Shown piece by piece: positions 57,120 to 64,000 of a stretch of DNA of 64,000 bases. Position numbers and translations under genes: made by a program. This stretch comes from Ancistrus triradiatus (lineage: Eukaryota; Chordata; Actinopteri; Siluriformes; Loricariidae), in NCBI GenBank assembly GCA_025084515.1, contig JAJAGP010000348.1, forward strand, positions 303,501-367,500. Direction: 5' to 3'. Numbering within the stretch: the stretch's first letter is position 1; every line of letters begins with the position of its first letter. Below the pieces are notes generated by a model. It was not told where the DNA came from. It saw only the letters and a program-made list of their open reading frames with translations, and did not search any database.

Positions 57120-60100
57120 ACCTGTTTGTTTGCTCTACTGCTTGGGCCGGGGCTGTCTCGGGAGCAGGTGGATTGGTGCCTGGAGTCCGCTGCACTGTGC
57201 TGCTGTGGATCGGTGTTGACGCTGCTGCTGCTACGCAGTGACGTGCTGTGTGGGAGGGAGCGCGGACCTCCATTGGCCCTACTCTGCTGTTCCACTTTTA
57301 CAATGTGTGCTGTTCCTGCACCTCCCTGCCTGGCCAATGCCAGTACCTGTGGTCCTAACTGGGTGTCGGGTAAGGTTGCAAGCCATCCCGGGGAGGACTT
57401 GGCCTCCTCTTCAAAACTTGCTGTGGAGGGCAGGCGTTTCCTTGGCGTGGTGCTGGGGCTGGCGCTGTGCGAGCTTGCCGTGCTCAGGTTCTCCGAGCTG
57501 GAGTGGGGCTGCAGCGGAATTTGGGCCGAGCGCAAAGCATGTTGAGCGCTTAGCTGGTAAACAGGGTTCTGGAAGCAGAGCGGCTGCAGGCTTCGCTGCT
57601 GGCTCAGAGATGGCTGAAGGGGCCGGCGGACCTGAGGTGCGCTCTGGGGTACGTTTTCCCTCAACGTGACCACTTTGGCCTGCTGTTGCTGGGGGTGTCG
57701 GAGATGATGGTGAGGAGGAGGAGGGGGAGGCAGAGGGCCAATGGACGCTTGCGAACCCACCCGGCCTATTCTAGGCAAGGCTTCATTGTTTAGGTGAGAG
57801 TCTTGCAGATCCATGAGGGAGATGCTACGTCCATTGTGGAGGTGGCTTTCTCTCTCATCCTTGTCAGAAAAGCTTACACTGTGCAGTGGTGGCTGCTGAC
57901 CTAATAAGGGGGGTTTGCTACGTGACAGAACATCTGTGTGCTCCTGCACAGGAGATTTGACGCTACGGATTTCACTGGAGAACAGAAAACACAAAGAGAA
58001 ACACTTTAGGTGCCAGTCTTATAAAGCAGCAAAAAAAATCCAATACATTCTCATTTTAAGCATATTTTTAAGTATGAAAAAACAGAACTATAGGTCTAAA
58101 AATGGTTTTTGTAAGTTAATTCCTGTATCCACAAGAGTGAGATTTAGTGCTCAAGTTTGGAAAAATTCACAAATTTGACAACAATAATATCCAGTGGGGT
58201 TATACTCACTGAAATACCTTTTTATACACTGAATATAACTTTTATACTTCTATTTATTTATTTATTTTTTACCAAATATAACCCAAATCAGGAAAGAATG
58301 CTTCCTTTTAGAACAGTAATGTTTTAAGTGGCATTTGTGAATGTAACTCCGCATTGTAGTGCTTGATAAAGGTTTGAAAAAGTAATCCCTTGTCCATGTG
58401 GGGTCTATCAGCTATTGATGAATGTTTGTTGATGCAATGCCGACCGAGGGATTCAGTTTAAGCTTGCGCCCTTTACGCACTAAAGTTCCTCCCGATTCCT
58501 TGAATCATGTAATGGTTTTATTCACCGTAGCGGGAGAAATATGTAAATCCCTTCCAGTCTTTCTTTGAGGAAAATTGTTTTTAGATATTTCAATAATTTT
58601 CTCACACGTTTGTTGATAAACTGGAGATCCTCTGCCCATCTTTACTCCTCAAAGACTCTCAAGCCTTTCATGGACACTGCTTTTGTACCAAACCATGATT
58701 ATAATCACCTGCTGACATCACCTATTTGAAATCACATCAGTATTTAGTTCTTTTAATTCATTACTAGCCCTAAATTGTCCCCATCCCAACTTTTTTTGGA
58801 ATGTGTTGCATGCCTGAGATGCAGAAATGGATGTTTATAAACAAATTAAATTAAGTTGACCAGAAAAAACATGAAATATCTTGGGTTCATACTTTCTGCA
58901 ATGTCCAGAAGTAAATACAAGGAACACTATTTATTTATTTTTCCACACTATCCCAACTGATTTTCTGTTTTGGGGTTGTAACTACTTGAACAAGATTAAT
59001 AAAATATCATATATTATTATTTAGGGTAAATTAGATAAAACGAAAAATTTCACATACAAACAAATGACAGTGTTTTGTAGCACTGGAGATCTGCCGGAAT
59101 TCCCTAACTTAGACACAGTCAAACATGCCTGTATGTGATGATCAGCCAGCATGGCAGGCAAACCGCTGTGGTGGTGGGTAAGCGTAAATGACCGCTGCAT
59201 GGCCTGAGTGCAGGTTCCTCTCTTTTCATTCAGAAGATTAATAAAACAAAAAGACTGTATGCTGCTGGTACTATTTGAGCTCAGTTTTCTGACAATAAAG
59301 TGATCAAGTTACAACTCTACTTTACACTTCACTACTTTAGGGCCAAGTGTATCTGGGCTGTTAAATGCCCTGGATGCTAATGGAAGAAATCCCAAACCCT
59401 CCCAGGATAATGCGTGTGGATAGCAGAAGACCATCTACCTGTCAGCTGGGTCCTCAAATATCCTCTGCAGTCCTGAGGAGACACTGCCACTGATGTTGTG
59501 GGCAGAGCTGTGGTCTTGGAAACGTCTAAGCTGCTGCTGGATTGGCGTAGGACTGGATAGTGAGCGAGTGATGTCACCAAGAATACGCGGCAGAGGCCCC
59601 AGTTTGGCCACCGTCGCCTGCAGGAAGGAATTATCACCCTGGAGTTGGTACGCATTTTCGACCCGAGCGGTTTGAGGGAGTAGATGGCCGAGTGGTTTTG
59701 GGCCAACCGGCATTAGAGGAACCATAATGCATTGGTGGTGGGACAGCAGAACCATGAAGACAGTGTGTCGGGTAGAAAAAGGGGTGGAGCGGACAGGGTA
59801 AGAACAGAGGACACAAAAAACAGAAGACAGGGATGGGGACAGAAAGAGAGAACAAAAGGAATTTAAATTAAGAAAAAAATGAAGAAATTAAACATGCTTA
59901 TAAAAATGAAGAGGCATTCCAAAACAAACCAATTAAATGGTGAATTGAAAGATCACATGCATTGAGGCAACATCAACAAGAAGACCAAATGTCTGTGACA
60001 GGATGCAGAAGAGTCTGTGATAATTAAATCAATTAATGGAGAAAATTAAATACATTAACAGTGAGGGATCAATCCAGTACAAAAATAACCATGCTGCAAG

Positions 60101-63100
60101 GCTGAGGGAACAGACTAGCAGGGGTTAGAGTTGGGTTAAAAGGGGTTGAACCAGAAATGTGCACCATGTGTGCTGACATCACACTGTTTGATCTTGTTCA
60201 TATGAGTACAAGCAACATCAATTTATGTACAGGTATGCACCCTTCAATGTCTGCATTTCATTCTGTGAAACTGGACTCTGACAGAAATGGACGTTGCCAA
60301 GACATGCCATAGTCACACTATTTTTATGCTACTGTAATGTAAATATAAAGCGTATTTTCACAATCAAACAATACAAAAATGTGTCGGAGCTGAATTATGA
60401 ACTGAATGTGAAACACAAGTGGAACACTACCATTTACACAGCATCCCTAACGCCACTGCATCCAAAACCTATTCCATTATACACACCTTCTTTAATTTAT
60501 GGAAATTCACACTAATCATACAAAATACAGTGTCCCAGTGTAGCAGAAAGCGATAGGATTTAAGAGGTATAGTATGAAAGACCTGATACTTTTGTTTAAA
60601 CGAAGCCAAAAACTCTTTTATGGATAGAATTACGAACAACACAGAAGATCAGCCAGATGAAACACAGATGCTATGGGTCGATATCTGTTTGATTGTTTGG
60701 GGGTTTAATGCCATGGTTACACATTGATAATGTTCATGGTAGGAAGGTTATTCATCAGTTTTCAGAGTTAGTCATATAACTATTCAATGTGTTTTCAGTC
60801 CTGTTTTGGTTACAAATCTAAGAAATTTTGGGACATGTACATATTCAAAACTTTCTCTCATGGTGTTTGTCATTCTCAACAGGCGTCGGGTTTGTGCATG
60901 TCTCGGGCATTCAGTTAGTATATGTTTGATGGTATATCTCAAGTTGGACGGGTGCCCCCTTCAGTAAGTACGAGTGTGTGATTTTGGAATGTCTGACGCA
61001 GCATCTGGATAAGGACGTTTGGTCTGCTCGGTTTTCTGGTCATATTATAGTATGGGTTTTATGGTGGGCCATATTTCAGTTTGTTTCTGCTCTGGGATTC
61101 CCCTTCAGTTTGCCATTCATTTATCAATTTATTTTAATTTGCCAGCCTTTTGGCTTTTTCCATTTCCTCCGATTCCACCGTGTCGTGGGAAACAGCTTGG
61201 CTTTACGCAATAGTTTTCTCTGGTTAGTTTTTAATTGTTGGTTGTTCTAGGGATATAGGTCCAATGCTTCTAAACAGGATTTAAGGTCTGTGCAAATGAT
61301 TTGCTTCGCAATGAGTGGATGTGAACCAATTTATAATAGTTATAGGTGAGAAAATATACAGATAGTGGGGGGTCAAACAGAGGAGTACTATTTACAATAG
61401 GACAGGCGTGAAAACGTCTGAACACCATTTATAGTTTGTTACAAATAAGCAGCAGAAAGTTAGACACACAAACACCCTACACAAAAAAGTCTCTAAACAC
61501 GTCAACCGAGTTAGAACAGTCTCTAGTCCAAATGCCCATGACCATGATAATGTAGTGAGCTTTCGAGTGAACGGTGGACTTCTGCTCTTAAACTCTACCT
61601 CCTGCCTCTGCTCGATGATCTGCAGCATTGACTGGCTGTTGAGGTGACCAGCTACCTACGGCTGCAATGTTTTTAAAAAGTGAACGGACGTTAATCGGAT
61701 GGACGTTAAATGGTGCATACCTGTACTCTGCAATTCAGGTTCAGACTCTAATCACACACAATGCAGTAATCAACAGCAATGTAGCACGAATGTGAACAAG
61801 AAAAAAAAATTAACACAGCATCTGTAAAATGGAAGCTAGCAAGTTGGGGGGGATACTTGGAGAATTTGCTTAGAGCTTTCCAAATGGAGCTTGCTCCTCT
61901 TTACATGGCAAATCCAAAACCTTACATGCTTCTTCACCTTGTTCTTATTTCAAAACCTATTCAACATCAAGGAGTGGTTTAGTGGCTTTGTTACTGGCAA
62001 AAATCCATTACTAATCTATTAAAGGACTGTGCAAAGCTTTTTTACATCATCCTTATCATTTGGTGGTCTGCACCACCACCCAGTGGCCAAGAAAACTACA
62101 CTGGATACCTGTAATGGACAAATTAACAGCCACTCCAAATCTGTGTCCTCATAAGCAATTTAAATACTGAAACTCTCTTCTATAGATAGTGGCATAAGCT
62201 GTTAGTATAACCTCCTTCCTGTCAGGAACGGCTATTGATGCTGATGTGACGTTACATACGTAGACATGTGATGGACAAAAGTCACTATTTTTATGCATGG
62301 CATTTCTTAAATGCAGCTATCAGCAAAGCCTCTTTGACATAAGGTATGTTTAATATTTATGAGGTCGTTCCCTGATAAACAATGCAGTACATAAGCCAAA
62401 TATAAACTATAGAGTGTTTTGTGGCTTACTGTGCGGTGATTCACATATTACAGAATGTTATGCTAACCTTCTAGGTGGGGAACACTGGGCCCTTTAAATT
62501 GGTTGTACAAATTTAAACTGCAGCTGTGGGAAATATGGATGATAATATAGCAGCAGCTTTGCCAGATGTGAGGTACTGCTGTAGCACCTTCTCTGATGAT
62601 TCTAAGGTACGGTACCTTGTCTAGTTGTGACACAACCTCCCACAGTAGAGCGTGCAGCAGAGAGAGCTCCCGGCCCAAATCGATGTAGCCTTCAAAGCCT
62701 GGGGTGTTGGAAATAGTTTCGGGGTTGGAGATCTCCAGCAGGAAGCGGGTCATGCCTGCCCACTCGTGCTCCAGGAAGTCATTCATAAAGGCCATGTACT
62801 CCTCTTTGTTGCCAAATCTGTGGAAACATAATAAGCAAGACGTTACATGTTTTACAACCCATATAGTACTGTGCAAAAGTCTTAGGCCACCAATAGATTA
62901 GATATACCATTGTTTTATCAATGGTATGGCTATATAATCATTATTTCTGAGTCGTTTTATTAGAGTACAAGAAAATACAGGAACTTTGTATATAGCATTA
63001 AAACACTGAAATATTCCCCAGGAAAAAACAGCTTCTATAGGCTACAGTGGCAAGTATTTAGTGTGAGCTCCCCTTACACTTAATAGCAGCATCGGGCAGC

Positions 63101-63938
63101 TTCATCAGGATGCCAAGTTCAACAGTCCGAATAAGCATGATCATGAATGGTCTTTTTAAATGGTAGCAGCCAAGAAACCAATTTTTTGGAAGGGCAACAG
63201 GGTGAAAAGGCTAAGATATGCTAAAGCTCACAAAGATTGGAATGAAGCACAGTGGAAAAGAGTATTATGGAGTGACAAATCCAAGAATTTTTTAGGTCCA
63301 ACTGTCAACACTGTTATATATGGCCATTACACCATTGCTTAAACAACAAATCTAAATGGTGGCCTAAGACTTCTGCACAGTGCTACAGAAATCCCTCATT
63401 CAGAAATGATCTAGATTCTGACAGGAACGAATACATCGGGGCATTTCAGCTCTGAATTTTATTTAATGAAGCAAATACTTTCTGTGCAATATGTTTGGTT
63501 AGAGGATAAATATTTCCGTACTTCAATTTTCAACAATCAAAAACATTTAAGCACAATTTTCAGTACGAAAACTAATGATTCAAAAAGACTGAAATAACAT
63601 AAGAGGTTTTTTGTGACAGACAGATTATGACAGACAGACCTCCTTTTGGATTCAACACGACTGCAAATGTTAACACTAGGCGTAGAGCCCTGCTGACGTA
63701 CTTGGTGAAGTTGGCGAGGTTCTGGATGACTTTGGCAATAAGGGTCAGTGTGCGAGAGGTGCGGTCATCAGGATACTCCTGCATGAGGCTGAAGAGGGAC
63801 GGTGACATGATGGCTGGACACAGAAAGCGCAGGAACAACGAGGCACTGATCAACCGCTGGCTGATGTCCTGCTTCCCCCGAGCATGGCACTGCTGCTTCC
63901 AGGAGGCAAACACCTCCTTCAGCTCACGCGGGAACACA
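50825..63938 (-). CDS. rasal2: Ras GTPase-activating protein RASAL2, last eight coding exons (5' part outside window)
   Basis: Exons in transcription order are 63938-63702, 62817-62616, 59638-59439, 57974-57122, 56261-56130, 55889-55687, 54567-54480 and 50992-50825. They splice in phase to 693 residues plus TGA. The protein switches Ras off by speeding GTP hydrolysis. The first two exons hold the C-terminal half of the RasGAP domain, including the signature SASLFLRFLCPAIMSP. The arginine finger lies upstream, outside the window. Next come a long Ser/Pro-rich region (with SDKDERE, GRSISLMDLQDSHL, ENLSTASS) and a coiled coil (EYERRLAAQEQQMQRLL). The C-terminus TKLSITENGEFKNSNC is diagnostic of RASAL2. 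DAB2IP and SYNGAP1 share the layout, but ISNPETISNTPGF, NPTKLSITENGEF and TPIQQQLRRF fit RASAL2 best. Confidence 0.93.
51600..51700 (-). mobile_element. LINE C-terminal fragment
   Basis: The - strand reads VILTLRHILIECPLFRRQRQR, the HILxEC-type C-terminal block found after RNase H in I/Nimbus-like and related LINEs. Only this piece is visible, in the last RASAL2 intron. Confidence 0.45.
51973..53052 (-). mobile_element. Chimeric Tc1-A / Tc1-B element
   Basis: The left end CAGTGGTGCTTAAGTTTATGAACCC and transposase belong to Tc1-A. The - strand from 52700 reads MARTKEIS, then after a small deletion GYKTISKEFGLHQSTVRQIV, PRSGRPTKITPRA and WKNVLRTDETKIELF, which retains the first catalytic Asp. 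From about 52835 the sequence switches to Tc1-B (TTGCTTAGGTGTGAGGGGAGCTCACA) and ends CCTAAGACTTTTGCACAGTACTG. The 52160-52205 segment is an inverted piece of the other Tc1-A end. Lies in the last rasal2 intron. Confidence 0.72.
53055..54475. other. rasal2 intron, unassigned
   Basis: Two open frames of about 80 codons (53166-53408 - strand and 53511-53762 + strand) have no recognisable motif or conserved neighbours. I do not call them genes. Confidence 0.35.
54480..54567 (-). CDS. rasal2: rasal2 exon encoding LMTVEEELKRDHAEM
   Basis: The 88-base exon continues the coiled coil (MQAVIDAKQKIIDAQ). Acceptor ACAACAG, donor GTAAAA. The CAG/GAG junction into the terminal exon is in phase. Confidence 0.93.
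55010..55208 (-). mobile_element. tRNA-derived SINE
   Basis: The - strand begins GGCACCTGGGTTACGTAGTGGC (A box region) and reaches GGTTCAAATCCCAGACATC (B box) about 45 bases on. It is followed by a CACACAGTCGTGAAAGGCC body. A Pol III SINE head in the intron between the coiled-coil exons. Confidence 0.7.
55245..55395 (-). mobile_element. LINE 3'-tail copy, diverged
   Basis: TTTTGTATAGCGCTTTTTACA, GAATTGTCTCAAAGCAGCTTTACAA and CAACAGTGGCAAGGAAAAATTCCCT match the LINE tail at 1056-1290 with more substitutions. Confidence 0.65.
55687..55889 (-). CDS. rasal2: rasal2 coiled-coil exon
   Basis: Encodes YEQEISKLKERLRVSGRRL through EERLRRQQEEKDSQMKSII, a long charged heptad pattern. Acceptor CTCTCACAG, donor GTACGT. 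Confidence 0.95.
56130..56261 (-). CDS. rasal2: rasal2 exon with MSPVERTAAWVLNNGQYEED
   Basis: Exactly 44 codons in phase 0. The conserved MSPVERTAAWVLNNGQ block precedes the coiled coil in all SynGAP-family proteins. Confidence 0.93.
56725..57010 (-). mobile_element. Tc1-A fragment with internal deletions
   Basis: ATTTATTGAGGAAAATGATCC, TATTAGTGAGTGGCAAAAGTATGTGAA and ATGCAGCAAAACAGGCC are Tc1-A text (compare 36330-36830), here joined with large gaps. In the intron just downstream of the large RASAL2 exon. Confidence 0.7.
57086..57119. repeat. (TG)n/(CG)n microsatellite at a splice donor
   Basis: A TGTG...GCGCGCGTGTG run. On the - strand it starts at intron position +3 or +4 of the rasal2 intron after the 57122 exon end. 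Confidence 0.93.
57122..57974 (-). CDS. rasal2: rasal2 large Ser/Pro-rich exon
   Basis: The 853-base exon encodes the disordered linker with SDKDERE, NGRSISLMDLQ, SAPQVRRPLQP, CFQNPVYQLS, SENLSTASS and LPHSTSLRSS. It also carries a low-complexity run of six prolines followed by histidines and glutamines. Its donor GTACAC is immediately followed by a CA/CG microsatellite. Confidence 0.94.
58195..58981 (-). mobile_element. Tc1-C element in a rasal2 intron
   Basis: The - strand carries transposase scraps (CTTGATAAAGGTTTG, GATTCCTTGAATCATGTAATGG and ATATGTAAATCCCTT reversed). The family end is CATCCCAACTTTTTTTGGAATGTGTTGCATGCC, with the terminal block CACACTATCCCAACTGATTTTCTGTTTTGGGGTTGT. Frames are broken. 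Confidence 0.7.
59439..59638 (-). CDS. rasal2: rasal2 exon with ATVAKLGPLPRIL
   Basis: Encodes GDNSFLQATVAKLGPLPRIL through SGSVSSGLQRIFEDPAD. Two extra residues (GD or DN) appear at the exon start relative to mammals. They come from acceptor choice at CAACTCCAG. Confidence 0.93.
59760..60820. other. rasal2 intron, unassigned
   Basis: AT-rich intron without recognised elements. Confidence 0.3.
60830..61250 (-). mobile_element. LINE C-terminal fragment
   Basis: The - strand near 60960-60870 reads PSNLRYTIKHILTECPRHAQ, the same HILxEC block as at 51600. The preceding 300 bases may be its 3' non-coding part or further coding in decayed frames. Confidence 0.4.
61260..62610. other. rasal2 intron, unassigned
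   Basis: I see no further exon in this interval. The exons on each side join in phase without one. Confidence 0.35.
62616..62817 (-). CDS. rasal2: rasal2 RasGAP-domain exon
   Basis: Encodes FGNKEEYMAFMNDFLEHEW through LLWEVVSQLDK, the C-terminal helices of the GAP domain. Acceptor TTTCCACAG, donor GTACCG. Confidence 0.95.
62866..63386 (+). mobile_element. Tc1-B deletion derivative
   Basis: Bounded by AGTACTGTGCAAAAGTCTTAGGCCACCA and the inverse GGTGGCCTAAGACTTCTGCACAGTGCT. The + strand retains a short transposase piece (RVKRLRYAKAHKDWN, then WKRVLWSDKSK) with the first catalytic Asp. The C-terminal half is gone. Lies between the two RasGAP exons. Confidence 0.72.
63702..63938 (-). CDS. rasal2: rasal2 RasGAP-domain exon with the family signature
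   Basis: Encodes VFPRELKEVFASWKQQC, the RasGAP signature LFLRFLCPAIMSPSLF and TLTLIAKVIQNLANFT. Acceptor CCTCTCAG. The donor GTACGT leaves two bases, AA, completed by A of the next exon to Lys. The gene continues past 64000. Confidence 0.95.
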
Positions 63939-64000
63939 CTGAGAGGAGAGGGTGTAACAAACACACACAAGCTACGGCTCAGACTTAACTCAGAGCAAAC

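Noticed and set aside
57060..57669. Two long + strand frames (161 and 143 codons)
   Set aside because: Antisense to the large RASAL2 exon, whose - strand reading is conserved and correctly spliced.

Overview
The window looks like a piece of a ray-finned (teleost) fish chromosome. Real genes are split into short exons with GT/AG introns. The intergenic and intronic space is packed with fish-type transposons: Tc1/mariner, L2-like LINEs, Ty3/gypsy, tRNA-derived SINEs and small non-autonomous DNA elements. Long AT, TG and AAT microsatellites are also frequent. I see no bacterial operons, CRISPR arrays, rRNA or functional tRNA genes.

Three host genes are supported. (1) GPR25, a class A peptide/chemokine-type receptor, lies on the + strand as a single coding exon at 5498-6622. 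(2) INAVA (C1orf106) lies on the + strand as eight coding exons between 29278 and 39170. They splice in phase to 554 codons plus a stop. A probable 5' exon ends at 25923. (3) The 3' half of RASAL2, a synaptic-type Ras GTPase-activating protein, lies on the - strand. Its last eight coding exons, from 63938 down to the stop at 50825, splice in phase to 693 codons plus a stop. Its 5' part lies beyond the right edge. GPR25 and INAVA are also adjacent and co-oriented on human 1q32.1, so this is conserved synteny. INAVA and RASAL2 are convergent, with about 11 kb of repeats between them.

Layout: 1-4000 is dominated by a 5'-truncated L2-like LINE on the - strand. 5.3-7.2 kb is GPR25. 8.3-11.0 kb holds a diverged triplication and a recent tandem duplication. 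12.8-19.1 kb is a degraded Ty3/gypsy element on the - strand. It is split exactly at the reverse transcriptase/RNase H boundary by a 3.3 kb LTR-type insertion with a 5-bp target duplication. 19-25.6 kb is intergenic with repeats. 25.7-39.7 kb is INAVA, with several transposons in its introns. 40-50 kb is a transposon graveyard of Tc1 families, SINEs and small elements. 50.8-64 kb is RASAL2 with further Tc1, LINE and SINE insertions in its introns.

I use the labels Tc1-A to Tc1-E for sequence groups that recur inside this window, and Rpt-1 for an unclassified repeat. These are working labels, not database names. No system here is clearly new to biology. The items most worth checking are the nested LTR element with its repeat-coding interior, a possible INAVA start codon split by an intron, a CA microsatellite abutting a RASAL2 splice donor, and two chimeric Tc1 elements.
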